The notes under the pieces: model-generated | Database searches by the model: none | What the model saw: only the letters and a program-made list of their open reading frames with translations | Told to the model about the DNA's origin: nothing | Shown: positions 6,674 to 15,216 of the stretch, one piece after another | How positions within the stretch are numbered: the stretch's first letter is position 1 | Layout: each line of letters opens with the position of its first letter | Made by a program: the position numbers and the translations under genes | Source: Chitinispirillaceae bacterium | GTDB lineage: Bacteria; Fibrobacterota; Chitinivibrionia; Chitinivibrionales; Chitinispirillaceae | Assembly: GCA_016930275.1 (NCBI GenBank) | Contig: JAFGHA010000051.1 | Coordinates: forward strand, 1 to 33,790 | DNA: 33,790 nt | Direction: 5' to 3'

Positions 6674-8806
6674 ATGTTTAAAAACGTTTTTTTCAACAGA
6701 AAACTGATGCTTGGTTTGTTTTTATCCGGCTTGTTCAGTTCTTCTGCCTTTTCACAGGATTTTGAATTCATTATCCGTGATACGCTCTGGGTGAAGGTTA
6801 CTTTCTATGATTTTCATCAGAACACGAACTTCGGTGATGGAAACTGCGGAACCGCTACCGGAATGGTCCAGGATACACTCGACAATGACCGTAAACCTCT
6901 GTTGCAGAAAGACCGGTGCAGTAACGACCTGCTCGCTCAGTGGTTCCGTCCGAGCGGGGGTGTCGGTGCGACCTTCATGCCTTTTCTGGGCACCTGGAAT
7001 GGACTGGTGAATTACAAAGGAAATTCGGGAGAATATACCGGGGTAGGATTCAATACGGCGGATCCGATGGCAAATGTCGTTATTTATGACTCTCTTCCCT
7101 TTAATCTGGTTGATTCCGCAACCGGTACCTATACGTTTTCCCGGACAAATAAGGCTCCGGGCGGGGGGTTCTTCTGGCTCGACGGAAGAGGTTTCGGCGA
7201 AGAACCAGCCGGATCGGGACATAATTTCTATTTCACCATGGAATTACATAAGGAATTTATTTATAAAGGGGGAGAGACCTTCTCCTTCAGCGGCGATGAT
7301 GATGTGTGGGTGTTTATCAACGGGGAGCTGGCACTCGATCTAGGTGGAATGCAGGCCGAGACGCGACGTGAACTTGTTCTGGATGATGAGGCGGACAAAC
7401 TCGGTCTCGTGAAGGGCGAAAAGTACCCGCTGGATTTTTTCTATACCGAGCGGCGACATCCGCAATCAAACTGTGAGATCACCACCAATCTGCTCACTCC
7501 GGTACGTCCGCACCATATGATCGTTACTACTTCTGAAATTCCACCGAATCCCGAAACTGACGAAGGACTCTTTGATACAACCATGATAGTGGGGACTACT
7601 GTTCCTTTATACATCTACATTTTTGATGCCGACAATAATCTCCGGACTGATTATCTCGATTTGATTTACTGGCGTTTCAAAGACCAGCAGGGGAATTTGA
7701 TCCGGGCGGATACTGCCGGTCACAAGATTGATTTCACCATGCCGGATATCGAACGATGCGTTTATATTTTTCAGGCGTTCGATGATCCTGCCGATTCAAT
7801 ACCGGTTGCAGAGAATTATATCCGGATTTGTCCTATTCCCGGTACGGTTGATACGACCGATACTACAACTACCGATACGACTGTTACGGACACAACGACG
7901 ACCGATACCACCACAACCGATACAACTGTTACGGACACGACAACGACCGATACTACCACGATCGATACCACAACCACTCCTCCTGACACCACGGCTCAGG
8001 AAGATCTGTTCGGTGCCATTGTAAAAGAGGTGATATATTACCCCGGAACGGGGAATGCCACCCTTGACACCCTTCGGATTATGTTGACGGAACCGGTAGA
8101 ATGTGCCACCATAAATGAGGGGGCGGTAAAAGACATTTTTATTCTCAACGACGGAGGAACGGAAAACGCAGATGCGCTGGCTGACGCACGGCTCGTCCGG
8201 GAGTGCGAAAGTATAGGTATGATGGTCACCAGTGTTACCATGACGATACCTTATAAGTCGATCGTGATCACTCCGGAAACTGACAGTCTCGTACTAGCGG
8301 AAGAAACTCCCTATGTTGTCGATACAAAGGGTGATGTTCCACCGCAGGATATGAAGCCGGTTGTCATCAAGTGGGGAAGGACCGGCATCACCGTTGCGGC
8401 TCAGCCCAATCCGGCTTCGCCGGACAAACCGGTAAGTCAGGGAATTCGGGATAATTTCATCCGTAATTTCACCGAAGTTCCTCAGAAGGGCGGGGTTACC
8501 TACACCGGTACAGTGGTGGGCGTTCAAACCATTAAACCCTTTGTCGTGATGGAGGACCCTCCGGCATCGGCTGGAACCGGAGATGTGTACGGTCTTGCAA
8601 ATGTCTACGACGTGGTTGGTAATCTGGTTGCGGAACAACTGCCGCTCAAACTGTCGATAAGACGTGGTGTGTACGGTGTCTACTGGAATATGCGCAACCG
8701 GGCTCAGCGGCAGGTGGGGACCGGTGTTTACCTGATCATGATTACGGCGAAGATGGAGAACAGTAAAAAACCGGTTACCATAAAGGCGAAGATCGGGGTG
8801 AAGTAA
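6674..8806 (+). CDS. secreted fibro-slime domain protein with Thr/Asp linker and C-terminal FlgD/sorting-like domain
   Basis: The 710-residue protein starts at 6674, 6 nt after AGAAGGA; a longer frame from 6632 has no such signal. Residues 1-30 form a signal peptide ending near SSAFSQ. Residues about 25-270 match the fibro-slime domain first noted in Fibrobacter and slime moulds: FGDGNCGTATGMVQDTLD, then FSGDDDVWVFINGELALD near residue 203 in a PA14-like fold. An unusual DTTTTDTT linker spans about 391-439. The C-terminal part (about 630-710) has NPASPDKP, YDVVGNLV and GTGVYLIMI features of FlgD-Ig or type-IX-like sorting domains. It is probably exported and surface-exposed, with a likely adhesive or glycan-binding role (inferred). 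It stands alone, followed by a terminator. Confidence 0.88.
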   Translation: MFKNVFFNRKLMLGLFLSGLFSSSAFSQDFEFIIRDTLWVKVTFYDFHQNTNFGDGNCGTATGMVQDTLDNDRKPLLQKDRCSNDLLAQWFRPSGGVGATFMPFLGTWNGLVNYKGNSGEYTGVGFNTADPMANVVIYDSLPFNLVDSATGTYTFSRTNKAPGGGFFWLDGRGFGEEPAGSGHNFYFTMELHKEFIYKGGETFSFSGDDDVWVFINGELALDLGGMQAETRRELVLDDEADKLGLVKGEKYPLDFFYTERRHPQSNCEITTNLLTPVRPHHMIVTTSEIPPNPETDEGLFDTTMIVGTTVPLYIYIFDADNNLRTDYLDLIYWRFKDQQGNLIRADTAGHKIDFTMPDIERCVYIFQAFDDPADSIPVAENYIRICPIPGTVDTTDTTTTDTTVTDTTTTDTTTTDTTVTDTTTTDTTTIDTTTTPPDTTAQEDLFGAIVKEVIYYPGTGNATLDTLRIMLTEPVECATINEGAVKDIFILNDGGTENADALADARLVRECESIGMMVTSVTMTIPYKSIVITPETDSLVLAEETPYVVDTKGDVPPQDMKPVVIKWGRTGITVAAQPNPASPDKPVSQGIRDNFIRNFTEVPQKGGVTYTGTVVGVQTIKPFVVMEDPPASAGTGDVYGLANVYDVVGNLVAEQLPLKLSIRRGVYGVYWNMRNRAQRQVGTGVYLIMITAKMENSKKPVTIKAKIGVK
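7846..7995 (+). repeat. Thr/Asp codon repeat encoding the domain linker
   Basis: The stretch encodes tandem DTT/DTTT units. A 45-nt period (15 residues) can be followed: actgttacggacac begins at 7880 and again at 7925, with synonymous differences around it. The product is an acidic, potentially O-glycosylated flexible linker between the fibro-slime and C-terminal regions. Confidence 0.75.
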
Positions 8807-8842
8807 AATCCATCAATGAATAAATAACGTTGCTGAAAATTA

Positions 8843-8892
8843 GCCGTTCATAGCTTTACGTGTACTATATCGGAAAGTATGAACGGCCTTTT
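8843..8892 (+). terminator. Rho-independent terminator of the fibro-slime gene
   Basis: A perfect 10-bp stem (gccgttcata 8843-8852, tatgaacggc 8878-8887) is followed by cTTTT. The 25-nt loop can pair further (cttt with aaag). It begins 37 nt after the stop codon. Confidence 0.7.
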
Positions 8893-8894
8893 AA

Positions 8895-9008
8895 ATTCAG
8901 AATATTACCGCCCAGACCAATCTACTGATTTGGAGTATCAATAATCGAAGCGGCTTCAGTCGGTGAGACCGGTAAAGGTTGCTCTGTTGTTGCAGATGAA
9001 GTGAAAAA
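8895..9008 (+). pseudogene. fragment of a methyl-accepting chemotaxis protein signalling tip
   Basis: Frame starting at 8895 reads IQNITAQTNLL, matching the MCP tip consensus IxxIAxQTNLLALNAAIEAARAGE. A second frame from 8941 reads IIEAASVGETGKG followed by CSVVADEVKN, matching the continuation (EAARAGExGKGFAVVADEVR). From the end of QTNLL (8927) to the EAA codon (8947) there are 19 nt, where the consensus ALNAAI needs 18, so one net inserted base separates the two frames. Homology stops at the terminator on the left and at the 3' end of the beta-helix gene on the right. No start codon, TM segment or HAMP domain is present. This is a dead remnant about 110 bp long. Its identification rests on the highly conserved hairpin tip, which few other families resemble. 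Confidence 0.7.
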
Positions 9009-9016
9009 TCCGCATG

Positions 9017-10423
9017 TTATTTGCCACGGTAAGGCAGGCGTATAAAGCGATAGCAGGTGTTGGTAGTCCGGATGATTACCATACTGCGGTAAGAAAGCAT
9101 GTTCAATGCATCTTCGGCATTCGCGAACGTGCCGAGCAAACGGCCGTTGATGGAAAAAACTCTCACTTCATCCGTTCCCGAGACGGAGAAGTTGACCGGC
9201 AGTCCTTTTCCCGAGTAGTGGTAGTGTACCGATGAGATTCCGAATCCGGCGCGGATCCACTCATTGATGGCGGCGGCGGTATATTCTTTTCGCCAGTTTC
9301 GCTTTGACTGTTTTCGAACTTCGTTAATGAAATCGGTAAAGGTCGCTTCACCTCCGAGATGGGAATTGTAGGATTCGATGGTGCGGTCGGGATCGGGGTA
9401 CTGTTCCGGTTGTGTTTCGCTGCCGGTTTCACCGGAAAAAATTTTCCAATCATTGATGTCACCACTTCCGTTAGGTAAGGTAAACCACTCACCGGGAGCT
9501 CGCTCTCCATAATAGATATTATTGGAAAAAGTAACACCTCCCAGTTGATAATTGCCGGAGTTGAGCAACCGTCCGTTTGTTCCCGTACCCCAAACGGTAT
9601 TGTTCGAAAATATGCAATCGCTCACGGTATCTTTAACAAAAACAAGTGAGGAGTTTGTCGGTACTCCGTAAACAGTGTTTCCATTAATTACCACATTCCG
9701 GGTTCCGCCTGCTCCATTGAGATTGATGGCATATACATTACGGACCACGGAGGAGGAGTTGTGCAAAATAAAATTATTTTCGACACTCCCGCTGTCCCAT
9801 TCCTGAATGTCGATTCCCCAGCCGAGGGTCCGGCTGGTCGGTTGACCCCGTCCGATATCCAGCATGACGTTATCGGCAATACGGATATCTCTGAATCGCA
9901 ACGGTCCGGCGGTATTGCCACCCATACTGATTCCTATTTCACCTTCAACATATAGATTGTTTTCTATGGCAATATTGCAGGCGCTTGCTTCACCGTTGTT
10001 GGCGGTCCATTTATTACCGATACTGCTCGCACGAAGGAATATATTGCCGCGAAAAGTCACATCATGCGAAAGACTGAAATAGGTATTGTGATTGTAAATA
10101 GTGGCCTGGCCATCCGATTGGTCATTGTCTGAATTGATGGACTGTTTATACCAGCCGTTATGATCAAAAACATTTTCCTCGAGCAGCATCGAAACATTAT
10201 TGGTGTAAAGCCCCTGGGAGTGAGCGCTGGTGTCGTAGTTATCAGTAATGATACAGCGGCGTACCACCATATCCTCAAGGGTACCGGGACCTTGAATGAC
10301 GTTATTACGATACCAGCTGAACATACAGTCTTCGATGAGGATGCCCGATGCGGAATAGTTTTCACCGGAATAGATATTGAAACCCGTTTCCCCGCTGTGC
10401 GAAGTAAAATCCGGTGAATCCAT
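9017..10423 (-). CDS. right-handed parallel beta-helix protein, probably 5'-truncated
   Basis: The 468-residue frame is rich in short N/G-containing beta-helix rungs (for example IEDCMFSWYRNNVI, NVVINGNTVYGV, CIFSNNTVWG), as in pectate-lyase-like or carbohydrate-active exported proteins. A C-terminal segment (VRVFSINGRLLGTF..FIRLPYRGK) resembles an intact secretion or sorting tail. However, the first residues (MDSPDFTSHSGETGFNIYSG) are already mid-domain, there is no signal peptide and no Shine-Dalgarno. The frame continues upstream of the ATG for 18 sensible codons (including IPLWNSTVSYENS) to a stop at 10478-10480. The 5' end has probably been lost and the gene may be a pseudogene. The promoter region would have to be shared with prc, only 82 bp away. 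Its 3' end abuts an MCP remnant, in line with local decay or rearrangement. Confidence 0.7.
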   Translation of the reverse strand: MDSPDFTSHSGETGFNIYSGENYSASGILIEDCMFSWYRNNVIQGPGTLEDMVVRRCIITDNYDTSAHSQGLYTNNVSMLLEENVFDHNGWYKQSINSDNDQSDGQATIYNHNTYFSLSHDVTFRGNIFLRASSIGNKWTANNGEASACNIAIENNLYVEGEIGISMGGNTAGPLRFRDIRIADNVMLDIGRGQPTSRTLGWGIDIQEWDSGSVENNFILHNSSSVVRNVYAINLNGAGGTRNVVINGNTVYGVPTNSSLVFVKDTVSDCIFSNNTVWGTGTNGRLLNSGNYQLGGVTFSNNIYYGERAPGEWFTLPNGSGDINDWKIFSGETGSETQPEQYPDPDRTIESYNSHLGGEATFTDFINEVRKQSKRNWRKEYTAAAINEWIRAGFGISSVHYHYSGKGLPVNFSVSGTDEVRVFSINGRLLGTFANAEDALNMLSYRSMVIIRTTNTCYRFIRLPYRGK

Positions 10424-10505
10424 ACTGTTTTCATATGAGACAGTTGAGTTCCATAACGGAATGCATGAATTGTATATTTATTTTTTTACATGATACTTCC
10501 AGGAG

Positions 10506-12590
10506 ATGGCATTGAGACGTTTTGTTCTTGCATTAGGAATGACCGTTGCATCGATTCTACCATCATCTGTTTGGGCGACAAAAAAAAATGCAGTCGGTGA
10601 GCAGGCACTAATGATAATCAAGACTACCGAAAAATATCACTATGCGCCGAAACCGGTTGATGATAATTTTTCACGCAGTGTATTTAGTTTATTTATGTGT
10701 ATGCTTGATCCTGCCGGTACCATTTTCACCCGTGATATTTTCGAAAAACTGGCCCGGTTTGCTACGGTGCTCGATGACCAGATAAAAAACAGGAGAACCG
10801 ATGCTCTTGACAGTATTGTCATGCGTTACATTGACCAGCTTAACGTTGTGGAGCAGTTGTTGCGGAAAATGGAACAGTATGAATTTGATTTTTCCGGGAA
10901 TGATACTCTCTGGCTCGGCGGTCTCGATGAATTCGAAAAGACGGATGATCTGAAAAAGAAATGGGAACAACTGATAAAGTTCATGGTGCTCTGGACATTC
11001 CATAATCAGAACGATTCGACCGATACATCGGTGCTGCCGGAGAAGGATGAGTTGTGGAAAATCGTTAAGGATGTCGTTGCACGGGAACAGTGCAAACTGC
11101 GATTGAAGCTTGCTACTCCCGGCGGAGTGAAGCAGACTGCCGGTGAGTTCTACCTGAAGGCGATCGCGACTGCCTTTGATCCCCATTCCGCATATATGTC
11201 ACCTGTCGAGAAGGAACGGTTTGAATCTGATCTTTCGAAGTATGCCGGTTCGTTTGGAATGAGTATCGCCATGAATCTGTTAGGTGAAGTAGAGGTGGAG
11301 GAACTGGTACCGGGCGGTCCAGCGTGGTATTCAAACGCGATCAACGAGGGAGATGTTCTACTCGAGGTAATGGGATCCGATAAAACCGTCAACAGTTTCA
11401 GGTGCGTTACACTTGCGAGAGTGGAGAAAATTCTTGATGGTTACGGGAACGAACGGGTTCTGTTCATCATCCGGAAGAAAAACGGCAAGGTGGTGACCGT
11501 TGCACTCCGGAAAGAGTATCTTGATGTTGAGGACAATATCATTAGAAGTTACCTCCTTCAGGGTAAACGTAAATTCGGGTACCTGTATCTGCCGAGTTTC
11601 TATACCGATTTTTCCTACCTGAATTTCGCTTCGACGGGGTGTGCCAATGATCTGGCCAAGGAACTCATCAAGCTGAAAAGAGATTCGATACAGGGATTGA
11701 TTATCGATATCCGCTCGAATGGTGGTGGTTCGATGCACGAAGCGCTGAGAACCGCCGGAGTATTCATTGATAAAGGGACGTTATGTATCGATCATTCACG
11801 TGACGAAAAACCCCGTTTGATCAAAGATGAAGCCCGGGGATCCATATTCGACGGACCATTGGTGGTACTCGTCAATTCCTACTCGGCTTCAGCTTCGGAA
11901 CTTTTCGCCGGCGTACTGCAGGACTACAGCAGAGCGGTGATTGTCGGAAGTGTCACTTTTGGAAAAAGCAGCATGCAGGTACTGCTGCCGGTCGATGCGG
12001 CGAAATTCGAAACTCTGGAAAATTACAAAGGAACACCTCCGGGATTCTTGAAAATTACCACCGGAGCCTTTTATCGGGTAACCGGTGATTCACATCAGAA
12101 AAAAGGGGTACGGCCGGATATATTGTTGCCCGATATGTTCGAAGGTGCCCTGTCCGGCGAGGCATCCTATAAAAATGCTCTCGAATTTGATTCGATAAAA
12201 AAGAAAACCTATTATTATCCGTCGGATCCCCTACCGCTGGCGGATTTGAGGGCATCGAGCAAAATGCGGGTGGGAAAAACAAGAGGCTTTTCCTATGCTG
12301 AAAAAATCAGTCGTTTCATACCGAAATTGAACACACGGTACTGTATACCGCTCAACGCGGAACTGTTCGCCGGTTATACCGCCGCCATTGAGAATGCGGA
12401 GGATTCCCTTTCTGTTGAAAACAGGCAGTTTTCCATCACCGTACCGGGATTTTCCGGAAAGAAGAAAAAACGGAATAAGGCAATTGAAGAAGATAACGTC
12501 AGTAACAGTATACAGAAGGACATCTATATTATCGAAGCATATAACATTCTTCAGGATCTTTCCGTAAGCGGCAGCAAGGGGAGTAAATGA
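10506..12590 (+). CDS. prc: Prc/Tsp-like carboxy-terminal processing protease (S41)
   Basis: A periplasmic serine protease that degrades or trims proteins from the C-terminus. The 694-residue product has a signal peptide (RRFVLALGMTVASILPSSVWA). Its N-terminal helical domain resembles E. coli Prc (HYAPKPVDDNFSRSVFSLFM), followed by a PDZ domain at about 249-340. The S41 core reads NSYSASASELFAGVLQDYSR then VTFGKSSMQ, giving the Ser-Lys dyad S462/K487 with the 25-residue spacing of E. coli S430/K455. A helical C-terminal region follows. AGGAG touches the ATG at 10506 directly, while a TTG at 10512 is spaced 6 nt from it, so translation may really start two codons later. The stop overlaps the next start (ATGA), indicating translational coupling with the exported protein at 12587. 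Confidence 0.92.
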   Translation: MALRRFVLALGMTVASILPSSVWATKKNAVGEQALMIIKTTEKYHYAPKPVDDNFSRSVFSLFMCMLDPAGTIFTRDIFEKLARFATVLDDQIKNRRTDALDSIVMRYIDQLNVVEQLLRKMEQYEFDFSGNDTLWLGGLDEFEKTDDLKKKWEQLIKFMVLWTFHNQNDSTDTSVLPEKDELWKIVKDVVAREQCKLRLKLATPGGVKQTAGEFYLKAIATAFDPHSAYMSPVEKERFESDLSKYAGSFGMSIAMNLLGEVEVEELVPGGPAWYSNAINEGDVLLEVMGSDKTVNSFRCVTLARVEKILDGYGNERVLFIIRKKNGKVVTVALRKEYLDVEDNIIRSYLLQGKRKFGYLYLPSFYTDFSYLNFASTGCANDLAKELIKLKRDSIQGLIIDIRSNGGGSMHEALRTAGVFIDKGTLCIDHSRDEKPRLIKDEARGSIFDGPLVVLVNSYSASASELFAGVLQDYSRAVIVGSVTFGKSSMQVLLPVDAAKFETLENYKGTPPGFLKITTGAFYRVTGDSHQKKGVRPDILLPDMFEGALSGEASYKNALEFDSIKKKTYYYPSDPLPLADLRASSKMRVGKTRGFSYAEKISRFIPKLNTRYCIPLNAELFAGYTAAIENAEDSLSVENRQFSITVPGFSGKKKKRNKAIEEDNVSNSIQKDIYIIEAYNILQDLSVSGSKGSK

Positions 12591-13681
12591 AAAAGATCAT
12601 AATGGGATTTGCAGTGATATCGGTTGCTTTAGCAGGTGTTTTCGCGGAAGAACAGCGGGGACTGTCTGGTGCTTCCGACAGTGGTGGAACAGCAAGAATA
12701 ATTCCGGACGATCCGGTACTTACTCACGAGGCTGTGGAATATTACAAAAAACTTACCGCCCCCCTTCAAACACTGAAGGAAGCGAATTATAACTATGCCA
12801 AATCCGTTACCAGAATTCGCCGGGTGCGGAAAATAGAAAAGTCACGGCAGGAACAGCTCAGGGCAATAACATCGATCAGTAAACAGATGAAAAAATACGG
12901 TCCCTTGCGTGATGACGATACACTGCGATCAGAAATAGTACGGTATCTTGACTTGACGTATATCGTTCTGAAACGGGATTTTGACAAGATCCTTGATATG
13001 GAAGATATCGAGGCACAGTCCTACGACCGGGACGAGGCGCATCAACTGGCAATTGATCTGGCGGTGGAAAAACTCAATGCGACATTCAATATCATGAGAA
13101 AAGCGGAGAAGGCATACTTTAGAAAGTATCAGATCAATGTAACGGAAACAAAAGACGAGATGTCATTGAAAATCGAAAGAGCCAATAAAGCGATAGAGTA
13201 TTATAACGGGATTTACCGCATATTCTTCAAAGTGAACAAAGAGGATAGTTACGCACGGAAAGCACTTGCAGAGAAGGATGTAGCGGCACTTGAACAGCAT
13301 TTGACCACCCTTGTTTCATTTGCCGAAGAATGTTCGGAAAAATTGAAGCAACTTTCCGGGTATGAGGGCGATGATGATTTATTGAAAATCACTATCGAGG
13401 CGGTCGAATTTTACCGTTTTGAGGGTGAAAAAACGTATCCGGCGAATATTGAGTTTTTCATTCAAACCGATAATTTTCAGAACGCATCGAAGAAATTACA
13501 TGCGAAACGGGAAAGTGACCGAACACAGAAGGATGTGGATGAATACAATAATTCGATAACAGTATACAATAAAAAGGCCGCGGAAATCAATAAAATCAAC
13601 AAAATATCATACAAAAAACAGAATGATTTCGTGAAAAGATGGAACAGTGTGGTCGACAGGTTTTTCAGAAAACATTCGTAG
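12587..13681 (+). CDS. exported helical protein of unknown function, coupled to prc
   Basis: The 364-residue product has a clear signal peptide (MKKIIMGFAVISVALAGVFA, then EEQRG). The rest is charged and predicted largely helical, with coiled-coil-like stretches (about 70-110 and 310-350) and no catalytic motif that I recognise. AGGGGAG precedes the ATG, and the start overlaps the prc stop by four bases, so the two proteins are made together. A reasonable inference is a periplasmic partner, substrate-delivery adaptor or regulator of the protease, by analogy with the NlpI adaptor of E. coli Prc, although this protein shows no TPR pattern. It could also be a member of a lipoprotein-like surface family; no lipobox cysteine is present. 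The 3' end converges on the sugar transferase gene with only 10 bp between. Confidence 0.82.
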   Translation: MKKIIMGFAVISVALAGVFAEEQRGLSGASDSGGTARIIPDDPVLTHEAVEYYKKLTAPLQTLKEANYNYAKSVTRIRRVRKIEKSRQEQLRAITSISKQMKKYGPLRDDDTLRSEIVRYLDLTYIVLKRDFDKILDMEDIEAQSYDRDEAHQLAIDLAVEKLNATFNIMRKAEKAYFRKYQINVTETKDEMSLKIERANKAIEYYNGIYRIFFKVNKEDSYARKALAEKDVAALEQHLTTLVSFAEECSEKLKQLSGYEGDDDLLKITIEAVEFYRFEGEKTYPANIEFFIQTDNFQNASKKLHAKRESDRTQKDVDEYNNSITVYNKKAAEINKINKISYKKQNDFVKRWNSVVDRFFRKHS

Positions 13682-13691
13682 TTGTCGATTT

Positions 13692-14948
13692 CTAATACGC
13701 TCCTTTTGTTGACAACAGCGCGAACGGGGTCTTCAGAATGAGCAGTATATCCAGCAGTGGTGACCACTCTTTAATATACCTGATATCCATCCGTACCATG
13801 TTGTCGAAATCTGTACGGCTGCGTCCCCTAATCTGCCAGATGCCGGTGATGCCGGGTTTAACTTCAAAGACCCGGCGTTTGTGCCAGATGTCATATTCAT
13901 CCACTTCGTAGGGGATCGCCGGACGGGGACCGACCATCGACATATCACCGATGAGCACATTGAAGAATTGCGGCAGTTCATCCAGACTCGTCTTTCTCAG
14001 GAATTTGCCGATACCCGTAATCCGGGGATCATCGGTCATTTTATACGGTTTTGTTTCTCCGGATTGCTGCGTCGCACCGGAATTTCTTATAAATTCCCTC
14101 ATGAATTTCTGATGAATCTCACTGTCGTTGTCCTGATGCATGGTTCTGAACTTCAATACCTTGAATTTTTTACCGTATATACCGAGGCGGTCCTGTCTGA
14201 AGAAGACCGGTCCTTTTGAGGTAAGTTTGATTATTATCGGTACAATAAGAAAAACAGGAGCAAACAGGAAGAGAAGTGATAAACCGGCGACAATATCAAT
14301 TGTCCGTTTGCTGAATACGGCGAGACACTCTGATCGACGACATTCTGGTTTTCTTTCGTAAATAACCGCCTTCACCCCGTACCGTTCGTAATCCCGGTCA
14401 CACGCATTCAGAGGAAGATGAAATCGGGCGGTTACGACCAGAGAACGCTGCTGCGGAGTTAAAGCCCTCTGTAAAATAGTATCCGTTTTATTAACGAAAA
14501 TCGATTCGTTCACCATGATTGAATCGGTAAATACAATACCGAGAACTCTATCCGAGGTATACCATCCTTTGATATCCGATTCTCGTGTCGATACGAGGAT
14601 CGTGCGGGAAAGTCTGCCGATCGCCTTCAAACCACCCGAATGTTTCCGAAGCGCTGAAATGTCAATCAGCATGAGGATGCAGGAACGTTTCGACCGTTCC
14701 GCTCTTTTCCGCTCGATAATAAGCAGTGAACGGAATAGTTCTTCCCTGTATAGCTGAGGATCCGGGCTGGCAATTGTCGAAGTATGATCATGTCTGTGGG
14801 AAGGGAATACCATCTTTGATGCGGGAAGATTTCCGTGAGCGTTGCCGCTTGAAATTTTCGGAGGGTTAGTTACCATTCCATCTACTTTCTGAAAAGGTGC
14901 CTCTGCCTTGCTTGCTGGCTGGTTGCGTATGAATCTGAAGCCGGTCAT
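13692..14948 (-). CDS. polyprenyl-phosphate sugar-1-phosphate transferase with extra N-terminal domain
   Basis: The C-terminal half (from about residue 205) is a bacterial sugar transferase of the WbaP/WcaJ/PglC superfamily. These load a hexose-1-phosphate on undecaprenyl phosphate to start exopolysaccharide or O-antigen synthesis at the inner membrane. Seen are the membrane re-entrant helix (KRTIDIVAGLSLLFLFAPVF), GPVFFRQDRLG, KVLKFRTM, the catalytic-site TSLDELPQFFNVL, MSMVGPRP and PGITGIWQIRGR. Residues about 65-200 replace the usual multi-TM or CoA-binding-like region with a soluble domain (FRSLLIIERKRAERSKR, SRTILVSTRESDIKGWY, LGIVFTD) that recalls a degenerate GGDEF-like fold without a GGDEF motif. 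No Shine-Dalgarno is evident, and methionines at residues 25 and 46 are alternative starts. No other glycan genes are adjacent. Confidence 0.9.
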   Translation of the reverse strand: MTGFRFIRNQPASKAEAPFQKVDGMVTNPPKISSGNAHGNLPASKMVFPSHRHDHTSTIASPDPQLYREELFRSLLIIERKRAERSKRSCILMLIDISALRKHSGGLKAIGRLSRTILVSTRESDIKGWYTSDRVLGIVFTDSIMVNESIFVNKTDTILQRALTPQQRSLVVTARFHLPLNACDRDYERYGVKAVIYERKPECRRSECLAVFSKRTIDIVAGLSLLFLFAPVFLIVPIIIKLTSKGPVFFRQDRLGIYGKKFKVLKFRTMHQDNDSEIHQKFMREFIRNSGATQQSGETKPYKMTDDPRITGIGKFLRKTSLDELPQFFNVLIGDMSMVGPRPAIPYEVDEYDIWHKRRVFEVKPGITGIWQIRGRSRTDFDNMVRMDIRYIKEWSPLLDILLILKTPFALLSTKGAY

Positions 14949-15012
14949 TTGCTGAAAAAATGCGGAGAATCACGTATTATCTGACCGGACAACACTAATT
15001 TAAATTGTAATC

Positions 15013-15150
15013 GTGAAAAAGGATGTGATCGCTGTCACAAAAGGAGAATTTTCCGACCGAAACACCGGTTCTCTCCGGCTGGAGGACGGAGTTGAAGCGG
15101 CGATGATTCCTGTTTCAGGAACAGATTCGGTACAGAAATTGGAAGAATGA
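15013..15150 (+). CDS. possible 45-residue protein upstream of cmk
   Basis: A GTG-initiated frame of 45 codons reads KKDVIAVTKGEFSDRNTGSL and then RLEDGVEAAMIPVSG, a balanced composition more protein-like than random DNA. It lies in the 333-bp space between the sugar transferase and cmk. There is no good Shine-Dalgarno, it starts soon after an in-frame TAA, and it matches nothing I recognise. It may be a small protein, the tail of a decayed gene, or chance. Confidence 0.25.
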   Translation: MKKDVIAVTKGEFSDRNTGSLRLEDGVEAAMIPVSGTDSVQKLEE

Positions 15151-15188
15151 CCATATTGTCATGCTGCTATCACTGTATTCTTCGCACC

Positions 15189-15216
15189 TTGCTTCACTTC
15201 CTTACCGTATTATATA
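15189..15216 (+). promoter_or_regulatory. candidate promoter for cmk-rpsA
   Basis: TTGCTT (15189-15194) is followed after 16 nt by TATATA (15211-15216) in a T/A-rich stretch, some 65 nt before the cmk ATG. This fits a vegetative sigma-factor promoter. The spacer is one base short of optimal. Confidence 0.35.

Noticed and set aside
7846-7995. CRISPR-like short repeats
   Set aside because: The repeats are in-frame DTT codon repeats inside a gene, with no spacers.
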